From the NCBI GenBank assembly GCA_029268325.1, contig JAJUGC010000113.1:1-6924 (forward strand): a DNA stretch of 6,924 nucleotides, given 5' to 3'. Every line of letters starts with the position of its first letter. Position 1 is the first letter of the stretch. The notes beneath the pieces are model-generated. The model was not told where the DNA came from, did not search any database, and was given only the letters and a program-made list of their open reading frames with translations. Both the position numbers and the translations under genes were made by a program. Below are positions 1 through 5,708 of this stretch, in pieces. The DNA comes from Gammaproteobacteria bacterium (GTDB lineage: Bacteria; Pseudomonadota; Gammaproteobacteria; Pseudomonadales; Oleiphilaceae).

Positions 1-148
1 CTGGCTTGAGGTTCTTGACCTGCTCGATAGCTTCGCGGCCATTCGCCGCAGTACCTACGACCTCAATAGCACTGACCGGCTTGAGAATTTCCAGAATCCG
101 GCGGCGAAAAAAGCCGGAATCGTCGACCACTAATACTTTGATCGCCAT
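1..148 (-). CDS. cheB: CheB, chemotaxis methylesterase/glutamine deamidase, N-terminal fragment (3' end outside window)
   Basis: The first 49 codons read MAIKVLVVDDSGFFRRRILE and continue through a motif of the type VVGTAANGREAIEQ. This is the beginning of a CheB receiver domain, with the acidic pair D9-D10 and S11 in the usual VDDS position. The phospho-accepting aspartate and the whole C-terminal methylesterase domain lie beyond the left edge. CheB removes methyl groups from chemoreceptor glutamates and is activated by phosphotransfer from CheA, giving adaptation. The ATG at 148-146 is supported by an AGGAG ribosome binding site at 159-155. It follows cheA after 58 bases, so it is probably co-transcribed. 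A generic response regulator is the alternative, but the position after cheA and the DDSGFFRRR wording favour CheB. Confidence 0.9.
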   Translation of the reverse strand, partial: MAIKVLVVDDSGFFRRRILEILKPVSAIEVVGTAANGREAIEQVKNLKP

Positions 149-189
149 AGGGCTCTCCTGCTACTTCGGGCCGGCCGCTTCCAGAGCAC

Positions 190-208
190 AGGCTGTACTG
201 GTCAGCCT
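190..208 (-). other. Small hairpin at the cheA stop / cheA-cheB junction
   Basis: On the minus strand AGGCTG and CAGCCT are separated by a 7-base loop (ACCAGTA), giving a perfect 6-bp stem. The stem begins inside the cheA TAG stop codon. No U-tract follows, so it is not a convincing intrinsic terminator. It could be an intercistronic structure that tunes cheB expression or mRNA decay, or it could be chance. Confidence 0.3.
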
Positions 209-2363
209 AACCACGGGAGGCCCGAGCATACCGTGCCAACAGGCTGGGAACATCCAGAATCAAGGCGATTCTGCCGTCACCGGTAATGGTGGCGCCAGCC
301 ATGCCCGGCGTACCATGCAACATGGTTCCCAAGGGCTTGATCACCACCTCTTCCTGCCCGATCAGCTGATCTACGACCAGCCCCACTTTCTTGTTGCCAA
401 CCGCAACGATCACCACATGGGCCAAGCCTTCCTGGCGTTTTTGCCAAGTTGTACCTTTGACCAGCCAGCGCTTGATGTGGAACAAGGGATAGACATTTTC
501 CCGCACCACAATGCATTCCTGGCCATCGACGATATTGGTCCGGCCGATATCCAAGTGGAAAATCTCCACCACGCTCACCAGCGGCAAGGCAAAGGATTGG
601 TTGCCCAGCATGACCATCAGAGTTGGCATGATCGCCAGAGTCAAAGGTACCTTGATCTCAATCCGGGTTCCTTTGCCCAGCTCCGAATGGACGAATACAG
701 AGCCGTTGAGTTGGGTGATCTTGGTCTTCACCACGTCCATACCCACGCCACGGCCAGATACGTCGGAAATTTCCGTCTTGGTGGAAAAGCCCGGCGCAAA
801 AATAAGGTTGTAGCATTCCGACGGAGTGAGTCGCTCGGCGGCATCGGCATCCATCAGGCCCTTTTCCACGGCTTTACGACGCAGGACATCGGCATTCATG
901 CCGGCCCCATCGTCCTCGATGGTGAGCAGGATATGATCCCCTTCCTGGGCCGCGGCCAGGGTAATCAGCCCCTCCCGAGGCTTGCCCCGCTGCTCCCGTA
1001 CGTCCGGAGCCTCGATACCATGGTCCACCGAGTTTCGCACCAGGTGCACCAGGGGATCGGCCAACGCCTCGACCAGGTTCTTGTCCAGGTCGGTCTCTTC
1101 GCCCTGGAGAACCAGCTTGATTTCCTTTTTCATGCCCCGCGCCAGATCCCGCACGACCCGCGGGAAACGCCCGAAAACCTTCTTAATGGGCTGCATTCGG
1201 GTTTGCATGACCGCGGCCTGCAAATCAGCGGTGACCACATCCAGGTTGGAAACGGCTTTCACCATCTGCTCATCGCCGCTTTCATCACCCAGGCGCTTGA
1301 GGCGGTTGCGCACCAACACCAACTCGCCCACCAGGTTCATGATGTCATCCAGACGCTTGGTATCGACCCGCACCGTGGTTTCCACAGGCGCCGCAGCGGC
1401 TCCTTCCCTCTCCTTGGCGGCAGAGGGCCTTGGCGCGGCCGCGTTGCGAGCCTTGCCAGAAGCTGCGGCTTGAACCAGATCCGCAGCGGGCTTCTCGACA
1501 GAGGTTCCAGGTTTGCTGGTGACTTCAGCGCTTTGCTCTGTTGCGTCAGAGGTTCCTGTATCGGCTGCAACCGCCGCGTCCGGATTGAACTTGCCCTTGC
1601 CATGCAACTGATCCAGCAGGGCTTCAAATTCCTCATCGCTGATTTCATCGCTGTCGGCTGAATCCGCCGCCTGGGCTGGCGTGCCGCTCGCCACTTCCGG
1701 AGTAAACTTACCCTTGCCGTGTAGCTGGTCTAAGAGGGCTTCAAATTCTTCATCGGTGATCTCATCACTTTCCGATTCATCAGCCGTAGTAGCAGAGCCC
1801 ACTTCAGCGGCCTGCATTTCCCCAGCTTGCATCTCTGGGTGTTCCAGGGCATTCAGCAACTGTTCGAACTCATCGTCCGTAATATCTCCGGGCGCCGGCT
1901 CCCCTCCATCAGAGGCCGTTACCGATGATTCGGGGGCGCTTTCAGAGGCCGGGGCCGCTGCCTCGGACTCTTCTTCCGGCAAGGCCAGACGCTGCAGGGC
2001 TGCAATCAGCTCAGGACTGGCCGCATCGGGCTCCTCTCGCTGCTGGACCTGCTCGAACATAGCATTGACGGTGTCCAGGGCCTGCAGCACGACATCCATC
2101 AACTCCGGAGTGACCCGCCGCTTGCCATTACGCAGGGTATCGAACACGTTTTCGGCAACGTGGCAACACTCCACCAGCGCTTCCAGCTGCAGAAAGCCAG
2201 CACCACCCTTGACCGTATGGAAACCACGGAAGATCGCATTCAGCAGTCCCATATCATCGGGGTGCTGTTCCAGATCCACGAGTTGCTCGGACAGTTTTTC
2301 CAGGATTTCACCTGCCTCGACCAAAAAGTCCTGCAGGATGTCCTCGTCAGCCTGAAACCCCAT
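207..2363 (-). CDS. cheA: CheA, chemotaxis sensor histidine kinase
   Basis: This 718-residue cytoplasmic kinase sits in the chemoreceptor array and phosphorylates CheY and CheB. The order is: P1/Hpt domain at about 5-105 with the phospho-acceptor His49 in GFHTVKGGAGFL; a long Ala/Glu/Ser-rich linker at about 110-325; P3 dimerisation helices at about 326-390 (RLDDIMNLVGELVLVRNRL); and the P4 ATPase. P4 carries an N box (HLVRNSVDHGIE, 440-451), G1 box (DDGAGM, 484-489), F box (APGFSTK, 523-529) and G2 box (GRGVGMDVV, 537-545). P5, a CheW-like domain, spans about 572-718. All catalytic motifs are intact. No recognisable P2 CheY-binding domain is seen; the linker instead carries two near-identical motifs and one weaker copy. 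The ATG is preceded by a GAGGA site at 2375-2371 that overlaps the cheZ stop codon, so the two genes are probably translationally coupled. Confidence 0.97.
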   Translation of the reverse strand: MGFQADEDILQDFLVEAGEILEKLSEQLVDLEQHPDDMGLLNAIFRGFHTVKGGAGFLQLEALVECCHVAENVFDTLRNGKRRVTPELMDVVLQALDTVNAMFEQVQQREEPDAASPELIAALQRLALPEEESEAAAPASESAPESSVTASDGGEPAPGDITDDEFEQLLNALEHPEMQAGEMQAAEVGSATTADESESDEITDEEFEALLDQLHGKGKFTPEVASGTPAQAADSADSDEISDEEFEALLDQLHGKGKFNPDAAVAADTGTSDATEQSAEVTSKPGTSVEKPAADLVQAAASGKARNAAAPRPSAAKEREGAAAAPVETTVRVDTKRLDDIMNLVGELVLVRNRLKRLGDESGDEQMVKAVSNLDVVTADLQAAVMQTRMQPIKKVFGRFPRVVRDLARGMKKEIKLVLQGEETDLDKNLVEALADPLVHLVRNSVDHGIEAPDVREQRGKPREGLITLAAAQEGDHILLTIEDDGAGMNADVLRRKAVEKGLMDADAAERLTPSECYNLIFAPGFSTKTEISDVSGRGVGMDVVKTKITQLNGSVFVHSELGKGTRIEIKVPLTLAIMPTLMVMLGNQSFALPLVSVVEIFHLDIGRTNIVDGQECIVVRENVYPLFHIKRWLVKGTTWQKRQEGLAHVVIVAVGNKKVGLVVDQLIGQEEVVIKPLGTMLHGTPGMAGATITGDGRIALILDVPSLLARYARASRG
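1587..1883 (-). repeat. Repeated acidic docking-type motif in the CheA linker (2 full copies plus 1 partial)
   Basis: Within cheA, residues 202-220 read ITDEEFEALLDQLHGKGKF (bases 1760-1704). Residues 241-259 are the same except Ser for Thr at position 2 (bases 1643-1587). Residues 161-174 read ITDDEFEQLLNALE (bases 1883-1842), a shorter copy without the HGKGKF tail. Aligning the two full copies base by base gives 11 differences in 57, of which 10 are synonymous and one causes the T-to-S change. The flanking linker is low-complexity and does not repeat. From family knowledge, the CheA linker of polar-flagellated gammaproteobacteria with ParC/ParP holds a localisation domain (LID) that binds ParP; assigning these motifs to that role is inference. 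Confidence 0.85.
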
Positions 2364-2370
2364 TCACAAC

Positions 2371-2375
2371 TCCTC
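2371..2375 (-). promoter_or_regulatory. cheA ribosome binding site overlapping the cheZ stop
   Basis: The minus strand reads GAGGA, 7 bases before the cheA ATG. Its first two bases are the last two of the cheZ TGA codon (2376-2374). The overlap implies ribosomes finishing CheZ arrive at the CheA start, a common arrangement for keeping partner proteins in proportion. Confidence 0.7.
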
Positions 2376-3180
2376 AGAAACCTAAACTAGAGAGTAGATC
2401 GTCAACGTCATCCTGGGAGGAAACCACATCCGGACGCTCGTCTTTTTGAAGCTGGGGACCTTCCCCTTGGCCCACGTCCACTTTGGGGAAGACAATGTCG
2501 TGCTGGATGCCGGTGATCTGGTCGACCCGACCGGCCATTTTGACCAGCCGTACCAGGTTCTCCTCCACCTCGCGCACCAAGGTCGTGACTTTCTGGATCA
2601 ACTGACCGGTCAGATCCTGATAGCCCTGGGCCAGGAGGATTTCAGACAAATTGTCATGAACTTGGTCACTTTTCTGGGTCAGGTCATTCAGGAACCTGTC
2701 CATCCGCTTATAGAGTTGCCGGAACTCTTCGGGGGTTAACTGGCGCCGGCCCAGCTTATGCCATTCGTTACGCAGCTCGTGGGCTTCCGTTTTCAGGTCG
2801 GCGGCAATCGGCATGCTGGCCTCGACCAGGTCCATGGTGCGGTTTGCCGCATTGCTGGTGAGGTTCACAACATAGGCTAGACGATCCGAAGCATCGGATA
2901 TCTGCGACAACTCTGCTTGCTGGCGAGGGTTGTTGCCCGCGTCGATATGAAAGTTGACCAACGCCTCGTGGAGACTACGGGTCAGCCGGCCCACTTCCCG
3001 ATACAGGCCCCGGTCCCGGGTTTCGTTGAGCTCCGAAACCAGTTTCAAGGCCTCAGCAAAGTCGCCAGCCTGGACCTTGGACATCAGGTGCTCGGTCTGC
3101 TGTCGCAGCTGTTCCTCAAAATTATCAAGATCCGCCTCGGTATCGGCATCCCCGTACCTGGCGATTTCGTTATTACTCAT
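2374..3180 (-). CDS. cheZ: CheZ, CheY-phosphate phosphatase
   Basis: This 268-residue, almost all-helical protein speeds dephosphorylation of CheY-P. The hallmark AQGYQDLTGQ is at 184-193. Its D189 and Q193 correspond to the E. coli catalytic pair Asp143/Gln147 (knowledge of the family). The C-terminus, QDDVDDLLSSLGF at 256-268, is the classic CheY-tethering peptide. The long helical stretch between about residues 15 and 220 fits the four-helix-bundle dimer. I chose the ATG at 3180-3178 (MSNNEIARYG), because it has an AGG about 8 bases upstream. An in-frame GTG at 3186 would place that AGG only 2 bases away. It lies 29 bases after cheY and 10 bases before cheA, in a single operon. Confidence 0.96.
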   Translation of the reverse strand: MSNNEIARYGDADTEADLDNFEEQLRQQTEHLMSKVQAGDFAEALKLVSELNETRDRGLYREVGRLTRSLHEALVNFHIDAGNNPRQQAELSQISDASDRLAYVVNLTSNAANRTMDLVEASMPIAADLKTEAHELRNEWHKLGRRQLTPEEFRQLYKRMDRFLNDLTQKSDQVHDNLSEILLAQGYQDLTGQLIQKVTTLVREVEENLVRLVKMAGRVDQITGIQHDIVFPKVDVGQGEGPQLQKDERPDVVSSQDDVDDLLSSLGF

Positions 3181-3209
3181 GACCACAGCCTATAGTTGAA
3201 CTTTTTCGA

Positions 3210-3596
3210 TTAGGCATCGATACGTTCGAAGATTTTCTCGATTTTTTCCTTCAACACAGCCGCGGTAAAGGGTTTGACTACATAGCCGTTCACGCCGGCT
3301 TGCGCAGCGGCAACGATCTGGTCGCGCTTCGCTTCGGCGGTTACCATCAGCACTGGCAGATTTTTCAAGGCATTATCTGCACGAACAGCCTTGAGCAAAT
3401 CAAAGCCGGACATGCCAGGCATATTCCAATCAGTGATCAGGAACTGGAACTTGCCGGTTTTCAACATGGGAAGCGCGGTGGTACCGTCGTCCGCTTCCTC
3501 CACATTGGAAAACCCCAAGTCTCTCAGCAGGTTCTTAAGGATCCGTCTCATAGTGGAAAAATCATCCACCACCAGGATCTTCATGTTCTTGTCCAA
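3210..3596 (-). CDS. cheY: CheY, chemotaxis response regulator (TTG start)
   Basis: This is a single-domain receiver of 128 residues that binds the flagellar switch when phosphorylated. Counting from the TTG, the acidic pocket is D11-D12 (VVDDFSTMRR), the phosphorylation site is D56 (ITDWNMPGMSG), and the switch residues are T86 (MVTAEAK), Y105 and K108 (GYVVKPF). These match E. coli D12/D13, D57, T87, Y106 and K109. The start is TTG at 3596-3594, giving MDKNMKILVVDD, which lines up with E. coli MADKELKFLVVDD. A GGAGG sits exactly 5 bases upstream (3606-3602). The nearby ATG at 3584 would be 17 bases from that site, and a further in-frame ATG at 3659 has no good site and adds an unrelated tail. 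It heads the cheYZAB group after a 305-base gap. Confidence 0.95.
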   Translation of the reverse strand: MDKNMKILVVDDFSTMRRILKNLLRDLGFSNVEEADDGTTALPMLKTGKFQFLITDWNMPGMSGFDLLKAVRADNALKNLPVLMVTAEAKRDQIVAAAQAGVNGYVVKPFTAAVLKEKIEKIFERIDA

Positions 3597-3601
3597 TGCG
3601 A

Positions 3602-3606
3602 CCTCC
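3602..3606 (-). promoter_or_regulatory. Ribosome binding site that decides the cheY start
   Basis: GGAGG on the minus strand with a 5-base spacer (TCGCA) to the TTG at 3596. It is the strongest ribosome binding site near this gene, and its spacing fits only the TTG, not the ATG codons at 3584 or 3659. Confidence 0.75.
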
Positions 3607-3683
3607 AGGATGCCGACAGAAGAAACCCAATACTTGGCCGAGCACTTGCCAGCCTTCATTCATGCTCAAGCCACGGCACAAAC

Positions 3684-3699
3684 AGCAATCTTCAAGCCG
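3684..3699 (-). promoter_or_regulatory. Possible sigma-54 (RpoN) promoter upstream of cheY
   Basis: The minus strand reads CGGCTTGAAGATTGCT. It has the GG-N10-GC spacing required of -24/-12 promoters, and TTGCT matches the -12 element fully. The -24 element is only partial (CGGCTT against TGGCAC). It is about 90 bases upstream of the cheY start and correctly oriented. RpoN with FleQ/FlrA-type activators controls many polar flagellar genes, which makes it plausible. However, its -24 half falls within a copy of the 16-bp repeat and may match by chance. Confidence 0.3.
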
Positions 3700-3753
3700 A
3701 ACGACATTTAAGCCAGGCGGCTTTCAAAGCGAATGGCTTTTAATCCGAATGAC
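3690..3753. repeat. Degenerate 16-bp tandem repeat, 4 copies
   Basis: Units start at 3690, 3706, 3722 and 3738, exactly 16 bases apart. On the plus strand they are CTTCAAGCCGAACGAC, ATTTAAGCCAGGCGGC, TTTCAAAGCGAATGGC and TTTTAATCCGAATGAC. The consensus is about NTTYAAGCCGAAYGRC. Positions 2, 3, 5, 6, 9, 14 and 16 are invariant, and pairs share 8 to 12 of 16 bases. Fragments of the same word recur nearby: TCAAGCC at 3666-3672, CCGAACGA at 3770-3777, and TTCGAAGCCGA at 3802-3812. The period is not a multiple of three and no gene covers it, so this is not a protein repeat. Confidence 0.7.
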
Positions 3754-3828
3754 TATAGTCTAGCTGGCTCCGAACGAGCTTCCAGTTTTTCATGGTTCCA
3801 ATTCGAAGCCGAGTTTAGCGGTTTATGT

Positions 3829-3840
3829 TCACTTTAGTGA
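3829..3840. promoter_or_regulatory. Short inverted repeat TCACT-tt-AGTGA
   Basis: A perfect 5-bp inverted repeat with a 2-base centre, 62 bases past the fliA stop codon and about 230 bases upstream of cheY. It is too tight for an RNA hairpin but could be a dimeric regulator site. Short palindromes are common by chance, so this is weak. Confidence 0.2.
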
Positions 3841-3901
3841 GCCAGGGGTTACACACAGTGAAATCATCACCCCCAAACCGACAACAGAAAGAGCGCCAGA
3901 C

Positions 3902-4633
3902 CTAGCGCCAATCAGCCAGCCGCGACCGCAAACGCAGCATAGTCTGACTGAGAATCTGACTGACCCTGGACTCGCTGACCGACAAGATTTCGCCGATCTC
4001 CTTGAGATTGAGCTCTTCATCGTAGTACAGCGACAGCACCAGGCGCTCCCGCTCGGGCAAGGCGCCAATGGCTTCCGCCAGACTTTGCTGAAAAGCTCTT
4101 CGTTGAAGCCCTTCGAGGGGGCTTGGAGTGTCCTCTCCAACGGAGTCCGTGACCGCCTCTCCGTTGTCGATCAATTCCTCAAAACTGAACAGGCGGCTAC
4201 TGGCACTGTCCTGCAAGCTGGCGTGATATTCTTCGAGACTCATGCCCAGCTCCGCGGCAACTTCCGCATCCTGGGCATCACGTCCGGTCCGGTTCTCAAC
4301 CACCCGTATCGCCTCGGCAATACGGCGGGAATTACGATGCACGGACCGGGGCGCCCAATCGCCCTTACGGATCTCGTCCATCATAGCACCCCGAATCCGG
4401 ATACCGGCATAGGTTTCGAAAGATGCCCCCTTGCTGGCGTCGTATCGGCGAGCCGCCTCTAACAGACCGATCATACCGGATTGGATCAAATCGTCCAGCA
4501 ATACACCAGATGGCAACCGCGCGGACAGGTGATAGGCGATGCGCTTGACCAAAGGCGCATGACGCCGGATCAGCTCGTCACCGTTGTCCGGGCGCGAGTC
4601 GGCATACATCCCAAGACCGCTTGCTACTGCCAT
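3902..4633 (-). CDS. fliA: FliA, flagellar sigma factor (sigma-28)
   Basis: A 243-residue sigma-70-family protein that directs RNA polymerase to late flagellar and chemotaxis promoters. Region 2 is at about 20-92: LIRRHAPLVKRIAYHLSARL, then DDLIQSGMIGLLEAARRYD and FETYAGIRIRGAMMDEIRKGDW, which is the FliA-specific form of the -10 recognition segment. Region 3 is at about 95-145 (DAEVAAELGMSLEEY). Region 4 is at about 180-238, with the -35-binding helix-turn-helix in LKEIGEILSVSESRVSQILS. Length and motifs are normal for the family. The ATG at 4633 has AGGA 5 bases upstream. The gene starts 25 bases after flhG, so the two are probably co-transcribed. In other species its activity is held down by FlgM, which is not in this window. 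Confidence 0.96.
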   Translation of the reverse strand: MAVASGLGMYADSRPDNGDELIRRHAPLVKRIAYHLSARLPSGVLLDDLIQSGMIGLLEAARRYDASKGASFETYAGIRIRGAMMDEIRKGDWAPRSVHRNSRRIAEAIRVVENRTGRDAQDAEVAAELGMSLEEYHASLQDSASSRLFSFEELIDNGEAVTDSVGEDTPSPLEGLQRRAFQQSLAEAIGALPERERLVLSLYYDEELNLKEIGEILSVSESRVSQILSQTMLRLRSRLADWR

Positions 4634-4658
4634 TGCAATCCTGTTTCAACCTGAACCG

Positions 4659-5471
4659 TCAACCTTGCACCAGGCGTTCTACAAAGAACTCCAGATGCCC
4701 TCGTGGCGTGGATGCCAGTGGCCAGCTATCCACCTTCTGCGCCAGGGCCTTGAAGGCCAAAGACGCCTTCGAGCGCGGATAGGCCTCGTAAACAGGCCGC
4801 TGCTTTTGTACGGCCTTTTTGACGTTTTCGTCAAAGGGAATACCGCCTACATACTGCAGGGCAACATCCAGGAACCGGTCTGTCACCTTGGAGAGCTTGG
4901 AAAACAACAAGCGCCCGTCTTGCTCCGTTTTCACCATGTTGGCGACCACACGGAAGCGGAACAGGCCATAGTCCCGGTTCAACAGCTTGATCTGGGCATA
5001 GGCGTCGGTAATGGAGGTGGGTTCATCGGTTACCACAACCAGCACTTCCTGGGCTGCCCGGATAAAGCTCATCACCCCTTCGGAAATTCCGGCGGCGGTA
5101 TCGATGATCAAGACATCCAGCTCATCGCTGATTTCACTGAATGCGGCAATCAAGCCCGCATGCTCCTGCAGCCCCAGGTTGGCCATGCGTTGGGTACCTG
5201 AGGACGCAGGTACAATCTTGATTCCGCCCGGTCCGGTCACCAGCACATCCCGCAGGCTGCACACGCCCGCCAGGACATCCTCGATGGTGTGTTTGGCGCT
5301 AATCCCCAGCAGGATATCAATATTGGCGAGCCCCAGGTCGGCATCCAGCAAAACCACTCGCCGCCCCTGCTCAGCCAAAGCCAGCGCCAGGTTGATGGAG
5401 ACGTTACTTTTTCCTACCCCACCCTTGCCGCCGGATACTGCAATTACCTGAACCGGATGTTTTGTACTCAT
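4659..5471 (-). CDS. flhG: FlhG/FleN, MinD-like ATPase controlling flagellar number
   Basis: A 270-residue ParA/MinD-family ATPase. The deviant Walker A motif is at 13-22 (SGGKGGVGKS), with signature lysines K16 and K21. DADLGLANID is at 43-52, Walker B is LIIDTAAG at 121-128, and TDEPTSITDAY is at 148-158. In polar flagellates it opposes FlhF and the master regulator FleQ/FlrA so that only one flagellum is built. The protein begins almost directly with the P-loop strand. It lacks the N-terminal DQAxxLR helix by which some FlhG proteins stimulate FlhF, as in Pseudomonas-type FleN. No clear C-terminal amphipathic membrane helix stands out beyond GHLEFFVERLVQG. The start ATG at 5471 has a GAGGGGG tract about 11 bases upstream. 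fleN is the synonym used in Pseudomonas. Confidence 0.95.
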   Translation of the reverse strand: MSTKHPVQVIAVSGGKGGVGKSNVSINLALALAEQGRRVVLLDADLGLANIDILLGISAKHTIEDVLAGVCSLRDVLVTGPGGIKIVPASSGTQRMANLGLQEHAGLIAAFSEISDELDVLIIDTAAGISEGVMSFIRAAQEVLVVVTDEPTSITDAYAQIKLLNRDYGLFRFRVVANMVKTEQDGRLLFSKLSKVTDRFLDVALQYVGGIPFDENVKKAVQKQRPVYEAYPRSKASLAFKALAQKVDSWPLASTPRGHLEFFVERLVQG

Positions 5472-5708
5472 GCCGGTAGTTGCCCCCTCAAAATCTGAAA
5501 TTCGTTCTGCCTACAGGTTTGGCTGTCTGTGTTACCCGTAGCTAACTGTTTTACCTGTGGCTGTCTCTTTCAGCCGTGACTGACTGTCTTATCTGTGACT
5601 ATCACTTTACCGCTCGCGCTCAAGAGTCCGCGTCTTGTCTGCCCTGTGTCACGGCCAGCCACCCAGCCGCAATCACCGATCGGCCTGCGCCTGTCCTTAG
5701 CTGTGCGA
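5472..5708. other. Intergenic region between flhF and flhG (237 bases)
   Basis: No gene is supported on either strand. The 3' part holds the G-rich flhG ribosome binding tract at about 5486-5492. The middle holds a 19-bp tandem repeat (5514-5608). The rest, next to the flhF stop, is GC-rich with no clear terminator. I could not find a convincing sigma-70, sigma-54 or sigma-28 promoter, although a gap this long before flhG suggests that regulation occurs here. Confidence 0.55.
5514..5608. repeat. Degenerate 19-bp tandem repeat, 5 copies, upstream of flhG
   Basis: Units start at 5514, 5533, 5552, 5571 and 5590 with exact 19-base spacing. The plus-strand consensus is about YACCYGTGRCTRWCTSTTT. 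Examples are TACCTGTGGCTGTCTCTTT (5552) and TATCTGTGACTATCACTTT (5590), which share 15 of 19 bases; other adjacent pairs share 12 to 14. Positions 2, 7, 10, 11, 14, 17 and 19 are identical in all five. A decayed sixth copy may begin near 5608 (TACCGCTCGCGCT). The period is not a multiple of three and the tract is outside genes, so the repeat acts, if at all, as DNA or untranslated RNA. It ends 42 bases before the flhG start codon. Confidence 0.75.

Larger units (their letters stand above)
3597..3901. other. Intergenic region between fliA and cheY (305 bases)
   Basis: No gene is supported here on either strand. It holds the cheY ribosome binding site, a four-copy 16-bp tandem repeat (3690-3753), a sigma-54-like sequence overlapping it (3684-3699), and a small palindrome (3829-3840). 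I see no GC-rich hairpin followed by a U-run after the fliA stop codon, so there is no clear intrinsic terminator. A GGGGT/ACCCC pair at 3845-3873 has a 19-base loop and no U-tract. Given its length compared with the other gaps in the che group, this is the likeliest place for the cheYZAB promoter. Confidence 0.6.

Noticed and set aside
6..1661. 551-codon open frame on the plus strand opposite cheA
   Set aside because: It lies entirely antisense to intact cheA/cheB, its translation is His/Gln/Arg-rich with no recognisable domain, and it reflects codon bias on the opposite strand.
3184..3186. GTG as the start of cheZ
   Set aside because: The AGG upstream would be only 2 bases away; the ATG two codons later has proper spacing.
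3845..3873. GGGGT/ACCCC inverted pair as the fliA terminator
   Set aside because: Only 5 bp with a 19-base loop and no U-run on the transcribed strand.
4584..5201. 205-codon plus-strand open frame opposite flhG and the fliA start
   Set aside because: Antisense to a clearly conserved gene, with no family motifs and no convincing ribosome binding site.
5589..5609. Sigma-28-like TAAAGT...GATAA on the minus strand upstream of flhG
   Set aside because: The spacing between the -35-like and -10-like parts is about 5 bases in place of 11, and the match is made of tandem-repeat sequence.
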